A DNA stretch of 64,000 nucleotides. Origin: Candidatus Methylomirabilis lanthanidiphila (GTDB lineage Bacteria > Methylomirabilota > Methylomirabilia > Methylomirabilales > Methylomirabilaceae). The notes beneath the pieces are model-generated. The model was not told where the DNA came from, searched no databases, and saw only the letters and a list, made by a program, of their open reading frames with translations. Both the position numbers and the translations under genes were made by a program. The stretch is taken from assembly GCA_902196205.1 (NCBI GenBank), contig CABIKM010000001.1:1-64000 (forward strand), read 5' to 3'. Positions 30,839-37,369 of this stretch are shown one piece after another (position 1 is the stretch's first letter; every line of letters begins with the position of its first letter).

Positions 30839-32307
30839 TGAGCGCTCCCCCCCTTTGGCATACCGAGGGTCCCGCCCACGGTCAGCCCCTCGATCTTGAT
30901 AGTCGGCAGCCCCACGCCCACGGGGACCCCTTGTCCATCCTTCCCGCAGGTCCCGATCCCCTCGTCCAGCTTCAGGTCATTGCCCACCATGGTCACTCGG
31001 GTCAGGACGTCAGGACCGTGGCCGATCAACGTGGCGCCCTTAACCGGCCGTGTGATCTTGCCGTCTTCGATCAGGTACGCCTCACTGGCCGAAAAGACGA
31101 ACTTCCCGCTGGTGATGTCCACCTGGCCGCCGCCGAAGGTCACGGCGTACAGACCGTGCCTCACGGACCCGATGATCTCCTCCGCGGTCGAGTCGCCGGG
31201 CTGCATGAAGGTATTGGTCATTCGGGGAATCGGCTGATGGGCATAACTTTCGCGTCGGCCGTTGCCTGTCGGCGCCATGCCCATCAGCCGGGCATTCAGT
31301 CGATCCTGCAGATAGCCGCGCAGGATCCCGCGCTCGATCAGGACGGTCCGCTGGGTCGGCGTCCCCTCGTCATCGACATTCAGCGAGCCGCGCCGTCCGG
31401 GGATCGTGCCATCGTCCACCACGGTGACCAGTTCTGAGGCTACCCGCTGCCCGATCCGGTCGCTGAAGGCCGAGGTCTTCTTCCGATTAAAGTCGCCTTC
31501 CAGGCCGTGGCCGATCGCCTCGTGCAGCAGGATGCCGGGCCATCCGGGGCCGAGGACGACATCCATCGTCCCGGCTGGAGCCTCCGCTGCATGAAGATTC
31601 ATAATCGCCAGACGGGCGGCCTCCTTCGCGTAGCGCTCGAAGCGGCCCTCCTCCAGAAAGAACTCGAACTCGGCCCGACCCCCTCCGCCCCACGACCCTA
31701 TCTGTCGATTGGCGCCATCCTGGGCGATGCAGGTGATGTTCAGGCGTGCCAGCGGCTGGATGTCGCCGATCATGACACCGGCAGAGGTGGCAATCAGGAT
31801 GATCTTCGACTCGCAGGCAAACGACGCCATGACCTGGACGATCCGCGGATCCTCTTTTCTGGCGATGGCGTCGACTCGTTGGAGCAGATCGATCTTCTGC
31901 TCTGTCGGAATCTCTACCGGCTGGACACGAATCGGGTACAGATCATGGGGCGGCGCGCCGCCGACCTTTACCGGGGGAGGCGTACCGACATCCACCCGCT
32001 CTGCGATCGCCTTGGCCCGTAAGCCGGCCAACTCCAGGTTCTCCACACTGATCTCGTCCGAAAAGGCGTAGCCGGTCTTCTCGCGGGCGAGAGCCCGGAC
32101 GCCGACCCCCTGATTGATGTTCTTCGTCGCCTGCTTGATCATCCCCTCCTCGAGCGCCAACGACTCGCTGATTCGGTACTCGAAGTACAGATCGGCATCA
32201 TCAATCTGACTGCCGAGAGCAGCGCCCAATCCCTGCTCAAGGTGCCGCTCCGTCAATCCGAATTTCTCCAGGAAAAACCGCTCCGGTTTCATCGGGTGTG
32301 TTGTCAT
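30835..32307 (-). CDS. tldD: TldD metalloprotease subunit
   Basis: Catalytic subunit of TldD/E, 490 residues. The zinc motif HEAIGHGLEGDF is intact, as are the downstream metal ligand region (FGGGQVDITSGKFVFSASE) and the N-terminal gating region (EEGMIKQATKNINQGVGVRAL). It is upstream of pmbA in a two-gene operon with a 4-base overlap. The physiological substrate here is unknown; no peptide-modification genes are adjacent. Confidence 0.95.
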   Translation of the reverse strand: MTTHPMKPERFFLEKFGLTERHLEQGLGAALGSQIDDADLYFEYRISESLALEEGMIKQATKNINQGVGVRALAREKTGYAFSDEISVENLELAGLRAKAIAERVDVGTPPPVKVGGAPPHDLYPIRVQPVEIPTEQKIDLLQRVDAIARKEDPRIVQVMASFACESKIILIATSAGVMIGDIQPLARLNITCIAQDGANRQIGSWGGGGRAEFEFFLEEGRFERYAKEAARLAIMNLHAAEAPAGTMDVVLGPGWPGILLHEAIGHGLEGDFNRKKTSAFSDRIGQRVASELVTVVDDGTIPGRRGSLNVDDEGTPTQRTVLIERGILRGYLQDRLNARLMGMAPTGNGRRESYAHQPIPRMTNTFMQPGDSTAEEIIGSVRHGLYAVTFGGGQVDITSGKFVFSASEAYLIEDGKITRPVKGATLIGHGPDVLTRVTMVGNDLKLDEGIGTCGKDGQGVPVGVGLPTIKIEGLTVGGTLGMPKGGSAQ

Positions 32308-32377
32308 CTAAGTCCTTGCCCCCTTTTCTCCTGCAAACCCGCTCTGCGAAGTGTCATCGGTTAGAACGTCTCACGCG

Positions 32378-32467
32378 TCATTGCGAGGCGAAGCCGAAGC
32401 AATCTCACAGTCTTTCAAGACAACGAGGACGAGATTGCCGCGCTCCCGTTGGTCGCTCGCAATGACG
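32378..32467. repeat. ATTGCGAGCGACC hairpin repeat, copy 3 (inverted)
   Basis: It begins GTCATTGCGAGGCGAAGCC and ends GGTCGCTCGCAATGACGA. Compared with copies 1 and 2 the order of arms is reversed, so it lies in the opposite orientation. It fills the spacer between divergent tldD and mutY. Confidence 0.85.
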
Positions 32468-32539
32468 AAACCATCTCAGACGCGCAACTGAATCGATTTC
32501 CGGTTGAAATCGATTTGGCGACTCATTACACTACAGCCG

Positions 32540-33256
32540 ATGTCATCCGTCAACCATCACTTCCCGGATCCCGTCATCAGACGAAAATTCCGACAGCGAC
32601 TCCTGCGCTGGTATGCGCGTCATCAGCGCGATCTGCCGTGGCGGAAGACCTCCGACCCGTATAAGATCCTGGTCTCGGAGGTGATGCTGCAACAGACCCA
32701 GGTTGACCGGGTCATCCCCAAATACAAGGAGTTCCTTCGCAAGTACCCCACGCTGCAGGAGCTGGCCGGCGCCTCGGTCGGCGACGTGGAGGCCACGTGG
32801 CGGCCGCTGGGCTACAATATCCGGCCGGTCCGCCTGCACGCCATCGCCCAAGAGGCAGTTGGCCGACACCGTGGCAAGATTCCAGACTCGCTGGAGGAGC
32901 TTCAGGCGTTCAAGGGGATCGGCCGCTACACCGCCGGCGCGGTGATGAGCTTTGCGTTTCGCAAGGACGCGCCGATTCTTGACACCAATGTAAAAAGGGT
33001 GCTGCAGCGGGTCTTCCTCGGCTCCACAAACGGAAACGGCTCTAAGCCGCTCAAACGTCTCTGGGACCTCTCAGCCGCCTTGATCCCTAAGGGTAAAGCG
33101 TACGACTTTAATCAGGCCCTGATGGACTTCGGCGCGCTCATCTGCACCGCCCGGAAGCCCAACTGTCCAAACTGCCCCATGCAGCCATTCTGCCTCTCTT
33201 ACCCGTGGGACAAGGACAACACACCGTGCCCAAAGCTGCAACGACCATCGAAGTAG
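32540..33256 (+). CDS. mutY: A/G-specific adenine glycosylase MutY, short form
   Basis: Removes adenine mispaired with 8-oxoguanine. From the ATG at 32540 the protein has Glu47 (SEVMLQQTQV), the helix-hairpin-helix GIGRYTAGAVMSFAF, catalytic Asp in ILDTNVKRVLQRV, and the iron-sulfur ligands C202-x6-C209-x2-C212-x5-C218. It stops about 20 residues after the cluster, lacking the C-terminal domain that recognises 8-oxoguanine in most MutY proteins. That domain type appears instead as a separate overlapping NUDIX gene in another frame. Confidence 0.92.
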   Translation: MSSVNHHFPDPVIRRKFRQRLLRWYARHQRDLPWRKTSDPYKILVSEVMLQQTQVDRVIPKYKEFLRKYPTLQELAGASVGDVEATWRPLGYNIRPVRLHAIAQEAVGRHRGKIPDSLEELQAFKGIGRYTAGAVMSFAFRKDAPILDTNVKRVLQRVFLGSTNGNGSKPLKRLWDLSAALIPKGKAYDFNQALMDFGALICTARKPNCPNCPMQPFCLSYPWDKDNTPCPKLQRPSK

Positions 33257-33639
33257 CGGCCGGCCTCATCGTCAGGGGCGGGAAGATCCTCATCGCCCAG
33301 CGCTTAGGCAACGCCCATCTCGGCGGACTGTGGGAGTTTCCCGGCGGCAAACGGCAGCCCGGTGAGAGCTTTGAGGCCTGCCTGAAAAGAGAGGTCATGG
33401 AAGAATTGGGGCTGACCATCGCGGTCCACGAACAGGTCGCCTCCGCCGAGCACCACGACCCTCAGCACCACATCCGGCTCCATTTTTATCGTTGCACCGT
33501 CCTGACCGGCGAACCCCGTCCCCTCGGGTGCGAAACCTGTCAATGGATTACGCCGGTCGAGATCAGCAACTACCCGTTTCCTCCCGCCGACCTTCCGCTG
33601 GTCCATCAGATCGCCTCGGGCCGGCATATCATCACTTAG
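33226..33639 (+). CDS. NUDIX hydrolase, MutT-like
   Basis: Probably 8-oxo-dGTP diphosphatase. From GTG at 33226 (AAGGA 9 bases upstream) the protein has VAAGLIVRGGKILIAQR, then the NUDIX box with GGKRQPGESFEACLKREVME and E-LG, all catalytic Glu residues present. It overlaps mutY by 31 bases in another frame. Sequence resembles the NUDIX module that is fused to MutY in some bacteria, but the complete catalytic box means it can act as a hydrolase in its own right. Start at 33205 (GTG) is possible. Confidence 0.85.
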   Translation: MPKAATTIEVAAGLIVRGGKILIAQRLGNAHLGGLWEFPGGKRQPGESFEACLKREVMEELGLTIAVHEQVASAEHHDPQHHIRLHFYRCTVLTGEPRPLGCETCQWITPVEISNYPFPPADLPLVHQIASGRHIIT

Positions 33640-33651
33640 AAAGCCCTCTCT

Positions 33652-33750
33652 GTCATTGTGAGGAGCGCAGCGACGAAGCAATCCCACCGTTCTTCAGGTC
33701 CTCAACGACGGTGAGATTGCCGCGCTCCCGATGGTCGCTCGCAATGACGA
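33652..33750. repeat. ATTGCGAGCGACC hairpin repeat, copy 4 (inverted)
   Basis: It begins GTCATTGTGAGGAGCGCAG and ends GGTCGCTCGCAATGACGAG, with GAGATTGCCGCGCTCCCG in the right arm. It has the same orientation as copy 3 and separates the convergent NUDIX and def genes. Confidence 0.85.
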
Positions 33751-33821
33751 GCGAATTAGGAGGACGGTCCTAACACAAACTCCCGCACCCATGGGCACGC
33801 TATCAGCACATGGGGTATTGG

Positions 33822-34352
33822 TTAACGCTTCCAGTGACGGCTGTACTCAGCAAGATATGTGAGCGTCTCCAGGCTTTTCATCCGGTCGATAAAGAGCTTA
33901 CCCAGCAGGTGATCACGCTCGTGCTGGAGTACCCGCGCATGGAACCCGGTCGCGACGAACTCAAGCGGCCGGCCCTCCCGATCGAGCGCCTTGACCCGTA
34001 CTTGGTGGTACCGCGGCGTCTGGCCCCGGAAATCGATCAGGCTGAGACACCCCTCCCAGTCATCCTCAATCTCTGGAGCGAGCGGGATTACCTCAAGATT
34101 GACCAGGACCGTAAGCGGAATCTCAGGCGCATCAGGGTAGCGCCGGTTATCGGTCGCCTCGATGACGGCGATTTGCCTGGAGACATGGACCTGCGGCGCG
34201 GCGATCCCAACCCCTTCGTATTCCCGCATCGTCTCGATCATATCATCGATCAGGCGCTGGGTTTCGGCCTCTCGAATCGCCTCCGGCCTGACGGGCGGTG
34301 CCACCTGGCGTAAGACCGGATGCCCCAGACGCGCCACCTTCAGGATCGCCAA
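33822..34352 (-). CDS. def: Peptide deformylase
   Basis: Removes the formyl group from nascent proteins. The three hallmark motifs are present: GVGIAAPQV, EGCLSL and QHERDHLLG. I place the start at a TTG (34352) that follows GGGAGGGGAGAGA and yields MAILKVARLGHPVLR, the usual N-terminus; the longer frame upstream would overlap the end of the adenosyltransferase gene and has no similarity. Length is then 176 residues, normal for the family. It is 16 bases downstream of the adenosyltransferase gene on the same strand. Confidence 0.93.
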   Translation of the reverse strand: MAILKVARLGHPVLRQVAPPVRPEAIREAETQRLIDDMIETMREYEGVGIAAPQVHVSRQIAVIEATDNRRYPDAPEIPLTVLVNLEVIPLAPEIEDDWEGCLSLIDFRGQTPRYHQVRVKALDREGRPLEFVATGFHARVLQHERDHLLGKLFIDRMKSLETLTYLAEYSRHWKR

Positions 34353-34368
34353 TCTCTCCCCTCCCTGT

Positions 34369-34959
34369 CTACCACGGAATCTCTTCGACCCCCGCCTCAC
34401 GATTGACCGCCCTGGCCAAGGTAAAGAGGAGGTCGGAGAGCCGATTCATATACGGGATGAGTAGAGGCGAGAGCGGCTCATCCAGTGACAATGCGACCAT
34501 CCGTCGCTCCGCCCGTCGACAGACGGCCCTGGCCAGGTGGAACAGCGCGCCGCCCTCTGAACCGCCCGGCAGAATAAAGGCGCGCAGCGGGCTCAGCGCG
34601 GTATCGCATCGGTCGATCATCCCCTCCAACTCCCGGACCCGCCCCTCGGTCAGGCCCGCCTTCTCGGCTCCCCGATCGGGGTCTGGGACAGGCTTCTGCT
34701 CCACATGACCGGTCGGGCCTGTCCCAGACCCCGATCGGGGATCGGCAAGCTGCGCGCCGACGGCAAACAGATCGCGCTGGATCTGCAGGAGGTCTTGTCT
34801 GATCGACTCGTCCGTCAACTTGGTTACGATCCAGCCCAGGACGGCGCTCAGTTCGTCCACCTCGCCGCATGCCTCGACTCGCAGGGCGGATTTGGGCACA
34901 CGCGTCCCGCCAATCAGCCCAGTCTCGCCCGTATCACCCTTCCGCGTATAGATTTTCAT
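34369..34959 (-). CDS. Cob(I)alamin adenosyltransferase, PduO type, with in-frame palindromic insertion
   Basis: Transfers the adenosyl group of ATP to cob(I)alamin. The start MKIYTRKGDTGETGLIGG gives the ATP-binding loop; RVEACGEVDELSAVLGW and the C-terminal FILPGGSEGGALFHLARAVCRRAER helix with AVNREAG are intact. Starts upstream of 34959 lack similarity. Between QLADPR and LTEGRVRELEG, where the family has a short loop, about 25 extra residues rich in Gly/Pro/Asp are encoded by a perfect 24-bp inverted repeat and its spacer (34670-34740). The insertion preserves frame, so the enzyme may work. Length is 196 residues. Confidence 0.9.
   Translation of the reverse strand: MKIYTRKGDTGETGLIGGTRVPKSALRVEACGEVDELSAVLGWIVTKLTDESIRQDLLQIQRDLFAVGAQLADPRSGSGTGPTGHVEQKPVPDPDRGAEKAGLTEGRVRELEGMIDRCDTALSPLRAFILPGGSEGGALFHLARAVCRRAERRMVALSLDEPLSPLLIPYMNRLSDLLFTLARAVNREAGVEEIPW
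34670..34740. repeat. Perfect 24-bp inverted repeat inside the adenosyltransferase gene
   Basis: The left arm (34670-34693) begins CCCCGATCGGGG and continues TCTGGGACAGGC; the right arm (34717-34740) is its exact reverse complement. The 23-base spacer contains CTGCTCCACATGACC. Each arm itself begins or ends with a 12-base palindrome. It looks like a mobile palindromic element that landed in frame. Confidence 0.9.
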
Positions 34960-34978
34960 GGCACACGTGAGTACTTTG

Positions 34979-35296
34979 TCAGGCCAGGGTACCCGTATGA
35001 ACCTCACTCGGAGTCCATGGCTTGATTTTCGCCAGCGTCTTGGCAAGGGAATCTTTGGTCTTAGCTGCGTCGTAGTCCATCTGTAAGCCGATCCAGAAAT
35101 CCTCGGACATGCCGAAAAACCGCGATAAACGCAGACCCGTATCGACGGTAATGGTGCGCGCACCGGACACGATCTCACCGATGCGCCGTTGCGGTACGCC
35201 GATCTCTTTGGCTAGTCGATATTGTGTGATGCCCATGGGTTTTAGAAATTCTTCCAGCAGAATTTCGCCCGGGTGGGGATAGGGAACTTTACGCAT
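34979..35296 (-). CDS. higA: HigA-family antitoxin (XRE type)
   Basis: 105 residues beginning MRKVPYPHPGEILLEEFLKP, the HigA/VapI signature, followed by a helix-turn-helix (ITQYRLAKEIGVPQRRIGEIVSG) and SRFFGMSEDFWIGLQMDYD. It neutralises the HigB toxin and represses the operon. It lies 12 bases downstream of higB. It is transcribed towards the adenosyltransferase gene but does not belong functionally to it. Confidence 0.92.
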   Translation of the reverse strand: MRKVPYPHPGEILLEEFLKPMGITQYRLAKEIGVPQRRIGEIVSGARTITVDTGLRLSRFFGMSEDFWIGLQMDYDAAKTKDSLAKTLAKIKPWTPSEVHTGTLA

Positions 35297-35308
35297 GACG
35301 TCTCTCCG

Positions 35309-35590
35309 TCAGTGGTAGTCTACGATCTCAACGTCCTTCGGGCCTTCCGCCGTCCACACGAAGCATACACGGAACTGGTCGTTGACGCGGATGCTGTGCT
35401 GCCCGGCGCGGTCACGTTTTAAGGCCTCCAGTCGGTTGCCCGGCGGCACACGCAAGTCTTCAAGACTTCCGGCCCGGTTCAGCATTGCCAGCTTGCGCAT
35501 AGCCACAGATTCGATGTGCGCGAACTGCTTGACTCGTTCGCCGCCAAACAGGCGTTGTGTATCGGCACACCTGAACGACCGGATCGGCAT
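35309..35590 (-). CDS. higB: HigB toxin (RelE superfamily ribonuclease)
   Basis: A 93-residue RelE/HigB protein from the ATG at 35590: MPIRSFRCADTQRLFGGE, the central RKLAMLNRAGSLEDLRVPPG and RLEALKRDRAGQHSIRVNDQFR, then VEIVDYH. The conserved Arg and His positions of ribosome-dependent HigB are present. Toxin-first order followed by an XRE antitoxin is the higBA hallmark. A palindromic operator lies just upstream. Confidence 0.92.
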   Translation of the reverse strand: MPIRSFRCADTQRLFGGERVKQFAHIESVAMRKLAMLNRAGSLEDLRVPPGNRLEALKRDRAGQHSIRVNDQFRVCFVWTAEGPKDVEIVDYH

Positions 35591-35595
35591 AAGCA

Positions 35596-35620
35596 AATAC
35601 TAACGATGTGCGTTAGTATT
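35596..35620 (-). promoter_or_regulatory. Palindromic operator upstream of higBA
   Basis: AATACTAACG, five bases, then CGTTAGTATT: a perfect 10-bp inverted repeat that ends six bases before the higB ATG. Its place and symmetry fit autorepression by the HigA dimer. HigA binding is inferred from position. Confidence 0.7.
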
Positions 35621-36056
35621 GTCAAGGGCGAGTACGGGAGATTGAGCGCATATAGCTGGTGGAGCGCACAATATGTGACCTAGCGTTCAGTCGTAGGTCG
35701 GGTTAGCGTAGCGTAACCCGACAATTCAGCCAAATCTCCCGTCGCCCCCTTGGGAGTGGAAAGCTTTCATATACCGTAGTGCGGCCGCCCCACGTAAGTC
35801 ATTAATCCTCGGAATCCGTTCTTCCGCCGGGTTAACGCTATGATAGTCTGAGCCGCGAACGAGACGCACGGTTCTGACGCGGCGTCCCATACTGTTCCAA
35901 GGGAAAACACGGATAGACAAGATGGGAAGTGGACGCATGAATGCCCGGAGAGGGACGATAGCGGGACTTAGACAGCTTTGCCTGTTCGCGCCTTGGTTGC
36001 TCGAACGATGAGATCGACGTCGCAGTCCAGGACATGAAGGAGGGACGGCAGTTGGT
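35621..36056. other. Gene-poor stretch with a REP element and possible antitoxin debris
   Basis: No convincing gene. A REP-like palindrome is at 35697-35722. On the minus strand, around 35968-36090, a frame reads KTIDQLPSLLHVLDCDVDLI then VRATKARTGKAV, which resembles the C-terminal tail of XRE antitoxins; it has no credible start. The rest shows nothing I recognise. Confidence 0.4.
35697..35722. repeat. REP-like palindrome
   Basis: GTCGGGTTA, eight bases, then TAACCCGAC: a perfect 9-bp inverted repeat of the GTCGGGTTA class that is widespread between bacterial genes. Confidence 0.75.
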
Positions 36057-36329
36057 CTATCGTCTTTCGGTAGTTGGTTTGATCCAGAAGGCGGTAAAGA
36101 GCTTGCCGGGCCGAGCGTAGCTCGTGACTCGCAATGAGCCCATAGCGAAGCTGGCGTCCCCAAGCTCGATCGCGCGGGAATCGCCGTAGGATTTGCTGGT
36201 TACTTGGCACAGAATCCAGTCACCGCGTCCAGCGTCGGCCAGTACAACAGCCGGGCGCAACTTCACCTGTGACAGATCCGAGAACGGGAAGCGAACGAGG
36301 ACTACCGCACCTGCTGCAGGTGCGACCAC
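36057..36329 (-). CDS. MazF/PemK-like toxin, probably C-terminally truncated
   Basis: The N-terminal beta-barrel is clear: AAGAVVLVRFPFSDLSQVKL then RPAVVLADAGRGDWILCQVTS, YGDSRAIELGD and LRVTSYARPGKLFTA. Related toxins continue for another 25-30 residues with a helix; here the frame turns to FWIKPTTERR and stops at 90 residues. Start is a GTG overlapping the antitoxin gene by 28 bases. The missing C-terminal helix suggests a decayed or frameshifted gene, although the catalytic Arg region (RPAVVL) remains. Confidence 0.72.
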   Translation of the reverse strand: MVAPAAGAVVLVRFPFSDLSQVKLRPAVVLADAGRGDWILCQVTSKSYGDSRAIELGDASFAMGSLRVTSYARPGKLFTAFWIKPTTERR

Positions 36330-36523
36330 GCCTCGTCCTCCTCCGGCTTATTCCAGTCCTCGGCAAGCGCCGCCTCGCTGAGCAATGCGCTCTCCGGCAC
36401 GCCCGCAACGGGTCGTTCCTCCAGGATCGTCACGAGTGCCCGCCGGGCCGCCTGAAGATGGATGCGTTCGAGAAGCCGCACGTTCCCATGCTCATCGATC
36501 ACCGCTTCAACCGTTCGAATCAT
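36302..36523 (-). CDS. Antitoxin of the MazF/PemK-like pair
   Basis: 73 residues from the ATG at 36523, which follows GGAGG by 8 bases. It begins MIRTVEAVIDEHGNVRLLER, a swapped-hairpin-like DNA-binding start, then ARRALVTILEE, and ends with an acidic tail ALLSEAALAEDWNKPEEDEA that would bind the toxin. Its position directly before and overlapping a MazF-like gene supports the antitoxin role. Confidence 0.8.
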   Translation of the reverse strand: MIRTVEAVIDEHGNVRLLERIHLQAARRALVTILEERPVAGVPESALLSEAALAEDWNKPEEDEAWSHLQQVR

Positions 36524-36711
36524 CGCTTCTGCCTCCATATGCAGTCTATACGTTCGGACCCTCATAAGCCTAGTACCGGCATCAGCCTCGAGATGGCGGT
36601 CTTCCTATCCAACCATCCCGCCCCTATCCGTCACCTCGACACAAGCCGAGGTCCAGTCTTTCGGTATCCTGGCTTCCGGCCCCGGGTCGCGTTCCGGTTG
36701 GCCCAGTCTGG

Positions 36712-36731
36712 ATTCCGGCTTGCGCCGGAAT
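36712..36731. repeat. ATTCCGGC palindrome
   Basis: ATTCCGGC, TTGC, GCCGGAAT: a perfect 8-bp stem with a 4-base loop, of the common TGGATTCC...GGAATGACG intergenic repeat class. Confidence 0.8.
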
Positions 36732-36932
36732 GACGACCTCGTACGGCAATCTTTCCCGTCATCGCAACCAAGACCAAGCGCCGGTCGCTTCGCGTCAAAA
36801 AACTCGCGGCCCCCTGACCCCATTCCGGGGTAACCATTCGATATGCTGCTGCTGGACCTCTCGGAGATCACGGCGAGACCCCCTGACCCTCCTACGGCAC
36901 CACTCGGCCACATTCGCCGTAAAACAATACGA

Positions 36933-37017
36933 CCACCAGCTATTCTCGCACGTGCATATACTCGCATAGCCATCGTTCGGGCTGGGTGTCGTTCCTTAAC
37001 CCAGCCTACCGCGCTCG
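36933..37017. repeat. 85-bp flanking direct repeat, left copy
   Basis: It starts GACCACCAGCTATTCTCGCA and ends with a hairpin GGGCTGGGTGTCGTTCC then AACCCAGC. A similar copy (about 80 percent identical by eye, same orientation) is at 42156-42240. The pair brackets about 5.2 kb of accessory genes. Confidence 0.75.
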
Positions 37018-37369
37018 CATGATGAAGAATGTGGCGGGGATTTCCGGGGGCACTATATGTATGGTCCCTGCAACATCGGTGTTCGTCTCGGCTTTCGTCG
37101 ATAAAGCATACGACCCAACACCGCTTCACGTGTGCCTAAAGAACCATCAATCCACACCGACTGGCCTGCGACTACCCCAGTGGGTGCCGTGATGCGGGCG
37201 GGCGGCCGCCACGACCCGTGCCATGCTTACGTTGTCGTCACACCGCGGTTTCGCGAGCCCAAAGTAACTGATAACGTATGGTGAGTCCCCGGAATTCCGC
37301 CGCGAGCGTCCCTGTCAGGAAAGAATAGACGAGTGGGTTCAGGCGCGCTGTACGTTGCAACATCCTTGC

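Larger units (their letters stand above)
36524..37369. other. 845-bp stretch without a recognisable gene
   Basis: It contains a TTCCGGC palindrome (36712-36731), two CCCCCTGACCC motifs (near 36815 and 36880), and one copy of the 85-bp flanking repeat (36933-37017). Open frames here are short and lack coding character. It marks the left border of the DUF262/AIPR block. Confidence 0.5.

Noticed and set aside
35697-35722. Palindrome considered as a terminator for the higBA region
   Set aside because: No T-run on either side and a sequence typical of dispersed REP elements.
36933-37017. Flanking repeat considered as a phage attachment site
   Set aside because: No tRNA gene, no intact integrase in the block, and the right part is a REP-like hairpin likely to be dispersed; kept only as a repeat with a boundary hypothesis.
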